From NCBI GenBank assembly GCA_020725145.1, contig DYFO01000005.1, positions 1-63,561 on the forward strand: DNA of 63,561 nt, given 5' to 3'. The translations under genes and the position numbers were made by a program. This DNA is from Symbiobacterium thermophilum. Lineage in GTDB: Bacteria > Bacillota > Sulfobacillia > UBA995. Shown one piece after another: positions 33,299 through 42,018 of this stretch; position 1 is the stretch's first letter, and each line of letters begins with the position of its first letter. Under the pieces are notes generated by a model. That model did not search any database, was not told where the DNA came from, and saw only the letters and a list, made by a program, of their open reading frames with translations.

Positions 33299-34495
33299 AT
33301 GACCGTCCTGTACATGTCCCGGCACCTGACCAGGTTCCGCCGGGAGCTACGTTTCGCCGTGCTGGGTGCCGGCCACGGCGGGCAGGCCCTGGCGGGCTAT
33401 CTCGCCCGGCGTGGGTTCCCGGTGCGCCTTTACAACCGAACGCCCGACAAGCTCGCGGCCATACGTGAGCGCGGCGGTATCGCGCTCGAAGGGCAGTTTG
33501 AGGGCTTTGGCCGGCTGGATGCCGCCACCTCCGACCTGGCGGAGGCTCTGGATGGTGCGCGTGTGGTGATGGTGGTCATCCCCGCCTCGGGACACCGCTC
33601 TCTGGCACGGGCGCTGGCCCCCCACCTTGCCCCCGGTCAGGTGGTGGTGCTCAATCCCGGCAGAACGGGAGGAGCGCTCGAGGTCTATCGTATCTTCCGG
33701 GACGCCGGGGTCGATGCCGGCGTGACGGTGGCCGAGGCGCAGACCTTCATCTTCGCCAGTCGCGCGCTTGGCGAGGGTCGTGTGCGCATTTTCCAGTGCA
33801 AGCGCAGGGTTCCGGTGGCCGCCATCCCCGCGGCGCGCACCCGCGTGGTAGTGCGGCTGATGCGGCGTGCGCTACCGGAGTTCGTGCCCGCGGCTCACGT
33901 CCTGGAGACGAGTCTTGACAACATCGGGGCGATCTTCCACCCCGGCCCCACCCTGCTCAACGCGGCCCGCATCGAGAGCGGTCGGCCCTTCGATTACTAC
34001 CACGAGGGCATCACCCCCGCGGTCGCGAGGCTCCTGGAGGCAATGGACGCCGAGCGCATGGCGGTCGCACAGGCCCTCGGGGTGCGGGCCATTTCCGCCC
34101 GGGAGTGGCTGGGCGTGGCCTACGGGGCCGAGGGTGCCGACCTGCACGCGGCCATCTCTACCTGCTCGGCCTATGCCGGCCTGAGGTCTCCCCCTGACCT
34201 CGACAGCCGATACCTGCACGAGGACGTGCCGGCCAGCCTGGTTCCCATAGCCGCCCTGGGCAGACTCACGGGAGTGACCACCACGGCCATCAACGCCGTC
34301 GTGGATCTCGCCTGCCTGGTGACCGGCGTCGACTTCCGTGCAAACGGCAGAACGCTGGAGCGGATGGGTCTTGAGGGGATGAGCGTCAGGGAGCTGTGGC
34401 AGTACGTACTGGGGGGAGACGAGGCGCTTGCCCGACGCGAAGTGGCGTTCGGCAGACTCGCCGAACCGGCTCATTCTGGGGGCGGCTCTGGGTGA
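33299..34495 (+). CDS. NAD(P)-dependent opine (octopine/nopaline) dehydrogenase-like enzyme
   Basis: A 398-residue protein. The N-terminal Rossmann domain has FAVLGAGHGGQALAGYLARR near residue 20; an octopine-dehydrogenase C-terminal domain begins near residue 210 (LETSLDNIGAIFHPGP, the family's Asn/His active-site region). Such enzymes reductively condense an amino acid's amino group with a 2-oxo acid, or run the reverse. ATG 33299 follows GGAAAGGCGG and lies just after the riboswitch terminator; upstream codons fall in the terminator and are excluded. The gene overlaps the B12-enzyme gene by 68 bases. Control by c-di-AMP suggests an osmolyte or cell-wall role (inference). Confidence 0.85.
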   Translation: MTVLYMSRHLTRFRRELRFAVLGAGHGGQALAGYLARRGFPVRLYNRTPDKLAAIRERGGIALEGQFEGFGRLDAATSDLAEALDGARVVMVVIPASGHRSLARALAPHLAPGQVVVLNPGRTGGALEVYRIFRDAGVDAGVTVAEAQTFIFASRALGEGRVRIFQCKRRVPVAAIPAARTRVVVRLMRRALPEFVPAAHVLETSLDNIGAIFHPGPTLLNAARIESGRPFDYYHEGITPAVARLLEAMDAERMAVAQALGVRAISAREWLGVAYGAEGADLHAAISTCSAYAGLRSPPDLDSRYLHEDVPASLVPIAALGRLTGVTTTAINAVVDLACLVTGVDFRANGRTLERMGLEGMSVRELWQYVLGGDEALARREVAFGRLAEPAHSGGGSG

Positions 34496-36098
34496 TTGCG
34501 TTCACGTTGCAGGGCTGCTCGGTTTTCTGAGGGTGGCAGAAGGCGAGGGCTGGCGGACGCGGTTTCTCGGTCCGGCGGTGCCCGTATCGCGGCTGGTTGA
34601 CGCCATAGCCCGGGAGCGTCCCGACCTGGTGGCCGTGAGCTACCGCTTGACCGACGCGGCGGCCGCCCGCCTGTTCGGCGAGCTAGACCGGGAACTGGAG
34701 CAAAGGAACCTGAAGGGCGCGCGCATGGTCTTTGGCGGCACCGCTCCCGTCTGCCGCCGGGCGGAGGCCAGCGGCCTGTTCGAAGCCTGCTTCGGGCCGG
34801 CCGCCGGGCTCGACGCGGTGCTGGCCTATCTCAGGGGCGTGGGGCCGGAGTCAAGACCGGAGATTTATCCCGAGACGCTGCTCGGGCGACTCGAGGTTGC
34901 GCGACCCTTCCCGCTCATCCGCCACCACTTCGGCCAGCCCACGCTGGAGGCAACCGTCGCCGGCATCGAGCAACTGGCACAGGCTCGGGTGCTGGACATC
35001 ATCTCTTTGGGGCCCGACCAGAACGCCCAGCGCTGCTTCTTCCGCCCCGAAGAGATGGACCCCGCTCAGGACGGCGCCGGGGGGGTGCCGGTGCGCCGAC
35101 CTGAGGATTTCGTCCGCCTGTATGAGGCTTCGCGCCGGGGGAACTTCCCGCTGATGCGCTGCTACAGCGGGACACGGGATATCCTGAAGCTGGCGGAGGT
35201 GTTGCTCGGCACCATCCGCAACGCCTGGGCGGCGGTGCCTCTTTGCTGGTACAACGAGCTGGACGGTCGGAGCGACCGGCCGCTCCGGGAAGCCATCGCC
35301 GAGAACCTCTCGGTGGTGAGGTGGCACGCCGCGCGTGGCGTTCCGGTGGAGATCAACGAGGCCCATCACTGGAGCCTGCGGGAAGCCCACGACACCATCG
35401 CGGTAGTCATGGCGTACCTGGCCGCGTACAACGCGAAGGCGGCCGGAGTGCGCCACTACGTGGCGCAGTACATGTTCAACACCCCTGCGGGCACCGCTTT
35501 CACCATGGACTTGGGCAAGATGCTGGCCAAGGTGGAGATGATCGAGCGACTGCACGACGGGCGGTTTAGCACGCTGCGTCAGGTAAGGACCGGTCTTGCC
35601 AGCATGCCCGCCGATTACGCACGCGCCAAGGGGCAACTTGGCTCCTCCACCATGCTGCAGATGGCGCTTGCGCCCCACATCGTCCACGTGGTGGGTTTCA
35701 GCGAGGCCGACCACGCCGCCACCCCGGACGACATCGTGCAGAGCGCTGGACTGGTGCGGCAGGTCATCGGCAACTGCCTGGCCGGCAGCCCCGACATGAA
35801 ACGCGATCCCGCGGTGCTGGCGCGCCGCGACGAGCTTCTGGAGGAGGCCGGCGTGCTGCTGGAGGCGATCCGCGAACTGGCGCCGACCGGCACGCCCGAC
35901 CCCTTCACCGACCCGTCCACCCTGGACCGGGCCATATGCACCGGTCTACTGGACGCGCCCCACCTGCGGGGACATCACGTGGCCCGGGGGACGCTCAAGA
36001 CCCGCATCATCGACGGCGCGTGCCGGGCGGTCGACCCTGCCACGGGCCGGCCCATCTCGGAGCGGGAACGGGTGCGGCGGGTGCTGGCGCAGGCCTGA
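34428..36098 (+). CDS. cobalamin-binding TIM-barrel enzyme, unassigned (glutamate-mutase/methionine-synthase-like)
   Basis: A 556-residue protein. The first ~140 residues form a B12-binding Rossmann domain: LGDCVHVAGLLGF keeps the Asp, His and Gly of the cobalamin motif with one extra residue between Asp and His, and GGTAPVC follows. The remaining ~400 residues look like a TIM barrel with ISLGPDQNAQRCFF, EINEAHHWSLREAHD and VAQYMFNTPAG, reminiscent of aminomutase E-type subunits. TTG 34428 follows GGGGGGAG. The 68-base overlap with the opine dehydrogenase gene implies coupled synthesis. The reaction is unknown; rearrangement of an amino acid that the dehydrogenase then uses, or releases, is a plausible link. 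Confidence 0.8.
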   Translation: MPDAKWRSADSPNRLILGAALGDCVHVAGLLGFLRVAEGEGWRTRFLGPAVPVSRLVDAIARERPDLVAVSYRLTDAAAARLFGELDRELEQRNLKGARMVFGGTAPVCRRAEASGLFEACFGPAAGLDAVLAYLRGVGPESRPEIYPETLLGRLEVARPFPLIRHHFGQPTLEATVAGIEQLAQARVLDIISLGPDQNAQRCFFRPEEMDPAQDGAGGVPVRRPEDFVRLYEASRRGNFPLMRCYSGTRDILKLAEVLLGTIRNAWAAVPLCWYNELDGRSDRPLREAIAENLSVVRWHAARGVPVEINEAHHWSLREAHDTIAVVMAYLAAYNAKAAGVRHYVAQYMFNTPAGTAFTMDLGKMLAKVEMIERLHDGRFSTLRQVRTGLASMPADYARAKGQLGSSTMLQMALAPHIVHVVGFSEADHAATPDDIVQSAGLVRQVIGNCLAGSPDMKRDPAVLARRDELLEEAGVLLEAIRELAPTGTPDPFTDPSTLDRAICTGLLDAPHLRGHHVARGTLKTRIIDGACRAVDPATGRPISERERVRRVLAQA

Positions 36099-36142
36099 GG
36101 CTTGGAGCAGGGAACCGGCAGGGAAAGGTCAAAGTAACAGAT

Positions 36143-36171
36143 CTCCCGCTCAGGGGGGCAACTTTTTTTTT
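36143..36171 (+). terminator. weak hairpin with long T-tract before the MATE gene
   Basis: A 5-bp stem (36143-36147 with 36153-36157) is followed a few bases later by nine T residues (36163-36171). The stem is short for a full terminator, so it may only reduce readthrough from the B12-enzyme operon. Confidence 0.35.
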
Positions 36172-36184
36172 GGAGGCGCCAGAG

Positions 36185-37558
36185 GTGGAGCTGGGTTCGG
36201 GCCCCGTACCGCAACCGACGATCTCCCTGGGCGTGGCCAGGCGTCGTCAGGTGCTGGCACTGGCCGTGCCGGCCATCGGCGAGATGGTGCTGCACATGTT
36301 CATCTGGATCGTGGACACCGCCATGGTCGGACGACTGGGCGCGGCGGCGCTGAGCGCGGTAGGGCTCGGAGGCCACGTCTACTTCACCCTCGCGTTCGTG
36401 GTGGGAGCGGTGGGGGTAGGGGTCACCGCCATGGCCGCACGCAGCGTCGGGGCCGGGGATCGCCGCGAGGCCGCCCGGGTGGCGCGGCAAGGCCTCGTCC
36501 TGGCGGTCTTCCTGGGCCTGGGCCTGGGCCTGCTGGTGGCAGGTCTTGCCGGACCGCTTTACCGCTTCACCGGTCTTGGTCCCGAGTCCGCCGCCCTGGG
36601 TCTTACCTACCTGCGGACCCTGTCGGTGGGGGCGGTGCTCCTGCTGGTCAGCGTAGTGGCCAACGCCGCGGTGAGGGCGACCGGCAACACCCGTGTGCCG
36701 CTGCTGGCCGCCCTCGCCGGCAATCTGGTGAACGGCGTGGGCGATTACCTTCTGATCTTCGGGGTCCTGGGATTGCCCCGCCTCGGCGTGCGGGGAGCTG
36801 CGATGGCGGCGGTGCTCGGCCAGGGGGTCACGGCGGCCGTGTCCCTGTCCTACCTTTTGAGCTCGCGGACCGGACTTGACCTGGCGACGGCCGGCGGCCG
36901 GTTGGTGGACACGGGGTTGCTCCGACGCCTGGCCCGTCTCAGCCTGCCCGCCGCCGCCGAGACGGCTATCCTGGACGGCGGACGCGTCGTGTGCCAGCTG
37001 GTAGTCAGCGTCCTGGGGACGGGCGCCTTCGCCGCCCATCAGGTGGCGGTGGCCGCCGAGTCGCTGTCTTTCATGCCCGGGTACGGCTTCGCCATCGCCG
37101 CCGGCATCCTGGCCGGACAGAGCCTGGGGGCGGGATTGCCCCGCGAGGTGCGTGCCTTCACGCGGGAGGCAACCCGGCAGGCGATGGCGATCATGGGCGG
37201 GATGGGGCTTTTGTTCCTGGTATGGGCTCCGGGGTTGATCCGCCTGTTCACCACCGAGCCCGCGGTGGTGGCGCTGGGCGCGGTGTGCCTGCGCATCGCG
37301 GCCTTCGCGCAGCCGGCCATCGCCTATGCCGAAACTCACATCGGTGCCCTGCGAGGGGCGGGCGACACCCGCACCCCCATGTGGGCGAGCGCGGTGGGTA
37401 TCTGGCTATTCCGCGTGCCGGCCACTTACCTGGCCGTCGGCGTTCTCGGTCTGGATTTGCGCGCGGCATGGGTTATAATGGTTCTCGAGTGGTGGATGCG
37501 ATCGGTCCTGGTGGGGACCGCCTTCGCCCGCGGTCGCTGGCAGGAGCTCGAGGTCTGA
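36185..37558 (+). CDS. MATE-family multidrug/metabolite exporter
   Basis: A 457-residue membrane protein with about 12 hydrophobic helices in two homologous halves. The pattern of AVPAIGEMVLHMFIWIVDTA in helix 1 and GAAMAAVLGQGVTAAV in the first half fits the NorM/DinF branch. It couples efflux to Na+ or H+. GTG 36185 was chosen because GGAGG (36172-36176) lies eight bases upstream; the longer frame overlaps the B12 gene. It may be read from the riboswitch operon and could export that pathway's product, but a hairpin and T-tract separate them. Confidence 0.88.
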   Translation: MELGSGPVPQPTISLGVARRRQVLALAVPAIGEMVLHMFIWIVDTAMVGRLGAAALSAVGLGGHVYFTLAFVVGAVGVGVTAMAARSVGAGDRREAARVARQGLVLAVFLGLGLGLLVAGLAGPLYRFTGLGPESAALGLTYLRTLSVGAVLLLVSVVANAAVRATGNTRVPLLAALAGNLVNGVGDYLLIFGVLGLPRLGVRGAAMAAVLGQGVTAAVSLSYLLSSRTGLDLATAGGRLVDTGLLRRLARLSLPAAAETAILDGGRVVCQLVVSVLGTGAFAAHQVAVAAESLSFMPGYGFAIAAGILAGQSLGAGLPREVRAFTREATRQAMAIMGGMGLLFLVWAPGLIRLFTTEPAVVALGAVCLRIAAFAQPAIAYAETHIGALRGAGDTRTPMWASAVGIWLFRVPATYLAVGVLGLDLRAAWVIMVLEWWMRSVLVGTAFARGRWQELEV

Positions 37559-37572
37559 CGGGGGGTGCCGGT

Positions 37573-38451
37573 GTGCGCCTGGCCTTCACCAAGATGCACG
37601 GGGTCGGCAACGATTATCTGTTCGTCGATCTGACCGGGGGACGGCCGATGCCCCCCGACCTGCCCGGTCTGGCGCGGGCCATGAGTCACCGCCGCCTCGG
37701 GGTGGGCGCGGACGGACTCATCCTGGTGCTCCCCTCCACCGCTGCCGACCTGCACATGCGGGTCTTCAACGCCGACGGCAGTGAGGCCGAGATGTGCGGC
37801 AACGGCGTGCGGTGCCTCGCCCGGCTGGCCTGGGACAGGGGGCTGGCGCCGCTCGGTCCGCTGACCGTCGAGACGGCCGCCGGAAAGATCAAGGCGGAGC
37901 CCGTGCTGGAAGGCAACCGGCTGGTGGCGGTACGGGTCGACCTCGGCGAGCCCCGGCTGGCCCGCCGCGACATACCGTTGGCGGGGAGCGAGGAAGACCG
38001 CCCGGACGAGCCGGTGATCGCCCGGTCGCTGAGCGTGGAAGGGAGGACCCTGGGCTTCACCGCCGTGTCCATGGGCAACCCTCACTGCGTGATCGCGGTG
38101 GACAACGTCGGCGCCGTGGACCTGGAGGAACTGGGGCCGCAGGTTGAACGCCATCCCTGGTTCCCTCGCCGCACCAACGTGGAATTCGTCCAGGTCATCG
38201 ACCGTTCGCGGCTGCGCATGCGGGTTTGGGAACGGGGCTCAGGGGTTACCAGCGGCAGCGGCACCGGCGCGGCGGCGGCGCTCGTGGCGTGCGTGCTGGA
38301 ACGAAGGTGCGACCGCCGGGCCCGTGTGCTGATGGACGGCGGCGAGCTTGAAGTGGAATGGGCCGCCGACGGGCGCATCTGGCAGGCCGGCCCGGCGGTG
38401 GAGGTGTTTCAGGGGGAGTTTCCCCTGCCGGAAGGAGGGAGCGGTCCTTGA
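37573..38451 (+). CDS. dapF: diaminopimelate epimerase with Cys-to-Ser change at one catalytic base
   Basis: A 292-residue enzyme converting LL- to meso-diaminopimelate for lysine and peptidoglycan. The first catalytic cysteine is present in EMCGNGVRCLARL near residue 75. The second, usually ACGTGA or ACGSGAC, reads SGSGTGAAAAL, so Ser occupies the Cys position (codon AGC). GTG 37573 follows GGGGGG 14 bases after the MATE gene. A TATAAT at 37474-37479 inside that gene could help drive it but has no clear -35. It overlaps dapL by four bases. Confidence 0.88.
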   Translation: MRLAFTKMHGVGNDYLFVDLTGGRPMPPDLPGLARAMSHRRLGVGADGLILVLPSTAADLHMRVFNADGSEAEMCGNGVRCLARLAWDRGLAPLGPLTVETAAGKIKAEPVLEGNRLVAVRVDLGEPRLARRDIPLAGSEEDRPDEPVIARSLSVEGRTLGFTAVSMGNPHCVIAVDNVGAVDLEELGPQVERHPWFPRRTNVEFVQVIDRSRLRMRVWERGSGVTSGSGTGAAAALVACVLERRCDRRARVLMDGGELEVEWAADGRIWQAGPAVEVFQGEFPLPEGGSGP

Positions 38452-39632
38452 GACCGGCTGCGCGCGTGACCGGACTGCCTCCGTATCTCTTTGCCGAACT
38501 GGATCGCCTGCGCGAGGAAGCCCGGGCCAGAGGGGTGGACGTGATCGACCTGGGGACGGGAGATCCCGATCTGCCGACCCCCGTACCGGTGATCGAACGG
38601 CTGTGCCTGGAGGCCCGTGACCCGGCCAACCACCGTTACCCCGCATACCGTGGATCGGGCCGTTTTCGCGAGGCGGTGGCCGCGTACTACCGGCGACGCT
38701 TCCGCGTGGAGCTCGATCCCGACCGCGAGGTGCTGGCGGTGATAGGGTCCAAGGAAGGGATCGCCCACCTCATCTGGGCACTGGTGGACCCCGGGGACTA
38801 CGTGCTGGTGCCCGACCCCGCCTACCCCGTTTACCACACGCAGACCCTGCTTGCCGGGGGGATTCCTTTCGCACTGCCCTTGCGGCGCGACCACGGATAC
38901 TTCCCCGATCTGACGGCCGTACCCGACGCGGTCCGTGAGCGTGCCAAGCTCATGTTTTTGAACTACCCAAACAACCCCACGGCCGGTGTGGCCACTCAAG
39001 AGCAACTGGCGGAGGCGGTGAAGTTCGTGCGCCGGCACGACATCCTCCTCTGCCATGATGCCGCATACGTGGAGATGACCTACGACGGGGTGGTAGCACC
39101 CAGCGTGCTGGAGATTCCGGGAGCCCGCGAGGTGGCCATCGAGCTTTATTCGCTGTCCAAACCTTTCAACATGACCGGATGGCGCATCGGGGCGGCGGTC
39201 GGAAACGCCTCGGCGCTCGGTATTCTTGGCAGGTTGAAGGGCCACACCGATTCCGGGCAGTTCACCGCGGTGCAGCACGCGGCGGTAGAGGCACTCACCT
39301 GGAAGGGGGCGGCCGCCTTCCTACAGGAGATGAACGCGATCTACGCACGGCGTCGGGACCTGGTGGTGGGCCGCCTGGCCTCTTTCGGATGGGATTTCGA
39401 CCTTCCCCGGGGCACTTTCTACGTCTGGGCACGGCCGCCCGGGGGCCTGCCCGTCGGCGAGTTTGCCTCGAGATTGCTGGAGGATGCCGGAGTCCTGGTC
39501 GCTCCGGGGCCTGCTTACGGTCGGGGTGGCGAGGGGTACGTGCGCCTGGCACTGTGCGTGGCCGACGCGCGGCTGACGCAGGCCATGGACCGCATCGCCG
39601 CTTGGCAGGCCCGAGGGGACTTGCGGTTTTGA
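38448..39632 (+). CDS. dapL: LL-diaminopimelate aminotransferase (or close PLP aminotransferase)
   Basis: A 394-residue fold-type I aminotransferase. It begins RVTGLPPYLFAELDRLREEA and has GTGDPDLPTP, FLNYPNNPTAG and the PLP lysine in SLSKPFNMTGWRIG near residue 238, closest to DapL enzymes. These make LL-diaminopimelate directly from tetrahydrodipicolinate. The TTG start overlaps the dapF stop and follows GGAAGGAGGGAG. The coupling with dapF supports the DapL assignment over an aspartate aminotransferase. Confidence 0.85.
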   Translation: MRPAARVTGLPPYLFAELDRLREEARARGVDVIDLGTGDPDLPTPVPVIERLCLEARDPANHRYPAYRGSGRFREAVAAYYRRRFRVELDPDREVLAVIGSKEGIAHLIWALVDPGDYVLVPDPAYPVYHTQTLLAGGIPFALPLRRDHGYFPDLTAVPDAVRERAKLMFLNYPNNPTAGVATQEQLAEAVKFVRRHDILLCHDAAYVEMTYDGVVAPSVLEIPGAREVAIELYSLSKPFNMTGWRIGAAVGNASALGILGRLKGHTDSGQFTAVQHAAVEALTWKGAAAFLQEMNAIYARRRDLVVGRLASFGWDFDLPRGTFYVWARPPGGLPVGEFASRLLEDAGVLVAPGPAYGRGGEGYVRLALCVADARLTQAMDRIAAWQARGDLRF

Positions 39633-39723
39633 TGTGGCCAAAGAGGAATCCGCCGCAGCTTGGGCGAACTACCTGGCAAAACTGGCATGCCGTGCCAGGT
39701 CCTGCCACGTCCGGAGGTGGCCG

Positions 39724-40602
39724 ATGCCGCGGAGCATGACCGGTTACGGCCGGGGCGAGCACACCGCGAGCGGTCACCGGGCGGTGGTCGAGGTCCGGTC
39801 GGTCAACCACCGTCATGCGGAGTTCAGTATCCGGCTGACGCGGGGTTACATGGCGCTGGAGGAACGGCTGCGGGCCGTCCTGCCGGACCGGGTAGCCCGG
39901 GGCAGGGTCGACGTGAGCGTGACGGTGGAAGCGCTGCAGGGGCAGCACCGCGAGGTCCGAGTTGATCCGGAGCTGGCCGCAGGTTATCTGCACGCGCTGT
40001 TGGAGCTGGGTAGGCGACTGAAGATGAGGGTGAGGCCCCGATTGGAGACACTCATCGCCTTGCCCGAGGTGATCGCGGTGACCGACGCCCGGCCCGACCC
40101 CGAAGCCGCCTGGCCGGCGGTGCAGGACGCCCTCGCGGAGGCATTGGATGCGCTGGTCCGGATGCGCGAGCGCGAGGGAGAGCGCCTGTACCGGGACCTT
40201 GCACATAGGCTGGGCCACCTGGGGCAACTTATGGAGGAAGTTGGCGCCAGGGCGCCGCTGGCCCAGGAGGAGTACCGGCAGCGGGTGGCCGAGCGCATCG
40301 CCGAGATGGCCGGCCGCGTCGAGCTCGAACCGTCCCGGATCGCCGGCGAGGTTGCCGTGCTCGTGGAAAGGGGCAGCATCGCCGAGGAGCTCGTTCGTGT
40401 GGGCAGCCACCTGACGGAGGCGCGGGAGGCGCTGTCACGGGACGGCCCGGTGGGACGAAGGCTGGAGTTCATCGTCCAGGAGCTTGGTCGCGAGTTGAAC
40501 ACGGCGGCCGCCAAGACCACCGATGTGCGCATTGGAAAGCTCCTGCTGGACGCCCGTGAGGAACTGGACAAGATCAGGGAACAGGTACAGAACCTGGAGT
40601 GA
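39724..40602 (+). CDS. yicC: YicC-family endoribonuclease
   Basis: A 292-residue protein starting MPRSMTGYGRGE, the family hallmark, with NHRHAEFSIRL and a C-terminal DUF1732 region that includes RLEFIVQELGRELNTAA and the closing DAREELDKIREQVQNLE. E. coli YicC has been reported as an RNase acting on small RNA. ATG follows GGAGGTG; codons upstream of it in the frame are not family-like. It opens the remA-gmk-rpoZ-priA block, its usual place in Firmicutes. Confidence 0.9.
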   Translation: MPRSMTGYGRGEHTASGHRAVVEVRSVNHRHAEFSIRLTRGYMALEERLRAVLPDRVARGRVDVSVTVEALQGQHREVRVDPELAAGYLHALLELGRRLKMRVRPRLETLIALPEVIAVTDARPDPEAAWPAVQDALAEALDALVRMREREGERLYRDLAHRLGHLGQLMEEVGARAPLAQEEYRQRVAERIAEMAGRVELEPSRIAGEVAVLVERGSIAEELVRVGSHLTEAREALSRDGPVGRRLEFIVQELGRELNTAAAKTTDVRIGKLLLDAREELDKIREQVQNLE

Positions 40603-40622
40603 AGGGAAGGAGGTGACGGTGG

Positions 40623-40940
40623 ATGGCGCTGCCGGTTCTCACCATTGAACAGAGGCGCCAGGCTCTGGAGAAGGCCCAGGCCATGCGGAGCAAGCGCAAG
40701 GGGATTCGTCAGAAGCTCAAGAAGGGGAAGCTCGCGCTCAGAGACGTACTTGACAGTCGGGACGATGAGGTTATGGCCAAGATGCGTGTGGCCTACCTCC
40801 TGGCTTCCCTGCCGCGCGTGGGCAAGACCACGGCGAGGAAGATCATGGAGGAGATCGGTATCGACGACTCCCGTCGGGTGCAGGGTCTGGGCAAGCGGCA
40901 ACGCGAGGCCTTGCTCGAGCGGCTGGGAGCCAAACGGTAG
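40623..40940 (+). CDS. mihF: actinobacterial-type integration host factor (mIHF)
   Basis: A 105-residue DNA-binding protein: a basic N-terminal helix (RRQALEKAQAMRSKRKGIRQ) precedes an S13-like helix-two-turn-helix with LLASLPRVGKTTARKIME. In Actinobacteria the same gene lies next to gmk and encodes an essential nucleoid protein; the placement here, two genes before gmk, is alike. ATG follows AAGGAGGTGACGGTGG. The relation to the HU/IHF fold is none; it is a separate family. Confidence 0.88.
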   Translation: MALPVLTIEQRRQALEKAQAMRSKRKGIRQKLKKGKLALRDVLDSRDDEVMAKMRVAYLLASLPRVGKTTARKIMEEIGIDDSRRVQGLGKRQREALLERLGAKR

Positions 40941-40961
40941 GCGACCCGGGAGGTGCTGGCC

Positions 40962-41228
40962 ATGGACCTCAGGCTCATCAACATCGGCTTTGGCAACATC
41001 GTCTCGGCCAACCGCATCGTGGCTATCGTCAGCCCCGAATCCGCGCCCATCAAGCGGGTCATCCAAGAAGCCCGCGACCAGGGGACGCTGATCGACGCCA
41101 CCTACGGCCGCAGAACGCGGGCGGTCATCATTACCGACAGCGACCACGTGATCCTTTCGGCGGTACAGCCTGAGACGGTGGCCGGCAGGCTCGCGGCCAG
41201 AGAAGCGTCGGGAGAGCAGGGCGGCTGA
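40962..41228 (+). CDS. remA: RemA family DNA-binding regulator (DUF370)
   Basis: An 88-residue protein starting [20 protein letters not shown], the RemA signature, with [17 protein letters not shown]. In Bacillus subtilis RemA activates biofilm matrix and osmoprotection genes by wrapping DNA. ATG 40962 follows GGGAGGTG (40948-40955); the GTG at 40953 is part of that site. It is followed 13 bases later by gmk, the usual order. Confidence 0.92.
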   Translation: MDLRLINIGFGNIVSANRIVAIVSPESAPIKRVIQEARDQGTLIDATYGRRTRAVIITDSDHVILSAVQPETVAGRLAAREASGEQGG

Positions 41229-41241
41229 AGGAGGGAACCGC

Positions 41242-42018
41242 ATGACCAGGAAACCCTTCCTGGTTGTCGTCTCGGGGCCTTCCGGAGCGGGCAAGACGAC
41301 CATCATCCGAGAATTGCTTGAGCGCTTGCCGGGCCTGGCTTTCTCGGTTTCTGCCACTACCAGGCCTCCCCGGCCGGGCGAGGATGCCGGTAAGGACTAT
41401 TACTTCTTGACTGCGTCCGAGTTCCAGCAGAAAATAGAGGCGGGAGAATTCCTGGAGTCCGCCGAGGTTTACGGGCACCGTTACGGTACGCTGCGTCGCC
41501 AGGTCGAGGACCTCTTGGCCGCAGGACAGGACGTGGTGCTGGACATCGACGTTCAGGGTGCGATGCAGGTAAGGTCGGCAGGGCTCGACGCCGTTTTCGT
41601 GTTCGTTATGCCACCCAGCCTTGGCCATGCCAGGGAGCGCATGGACCGCCGAGGAACCGAGGATGCGCTTTCCCGGGAAAGACGTCTGCGGCAGGCGCCG
41701 GTTGAGGTCGCGGCCCTGGCAGGTTACGATTACCTGATCTGCAACGACCGAAAGGAGGAAGCGGTCGGTACCCTGGCGGCCATCATCCGCGCGGAACGGT
41801 GCCGCGTCTCCAGGCTGGGGCTACTCGGCACTGGGGCTGCTTCGTCGAAGGCCGGCGGATCCGCCAACGGAGGGGATCGCTGTCCGCATGATGAAGCCAT
41901 CGCTGGAGGAACTGATGCAGGGGATCGACAGCAAGTACACCCTGGTCGTGGCCGCCGCCAAACGGGCGCGGCAGCTGATGATGGGTTACGCCAGGCTTGT
42001 GGAGTGCGATTCGGATAA
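41242..42018 (+). CDS. gmk: guanylate kinase with an overlapping C-terminal extension
   Basis: A 258-residue frame. The kinase core (P-loop VSGPSGAGKTTI at the N-terminus, ATTRPPRPGE GMP-binding loop, lid around RRGTEDALSRERRL) ends near residue 195, the normal length. It phosphorylates GMP to GDP. The frame then runs on for about 60 low-complexity residues, overlapping rpoZ by 131 bases. The extension is Gly/Ala/Arg-rich, with no family resemblance. It looks like a lost stop codon rather than a selected domain. Confidence 0.92.
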   Translation: MTRKPFLVVVSGPSGAGKTTIIRELLERLPGLAFSVSATTRPPRPGEDAGKDYYFLTASEFQQKIEAGEFLESAEVYGHRYGTLRRQVEDLLAAGQDVVLDIDVQGAMQVRSAGLDAVFVFVMPPSLGHARERMDRRGTEDALSRERRLRQAPVEVAALAGYDYLICNDRKEEAVGTLAAIIRAERCRVSRLGLLGTGAASSKAGGSANGGDRCPHDEAIAGGTDAGDRQQVHPGRGRRQTGAAADDGLRQACGVRFG

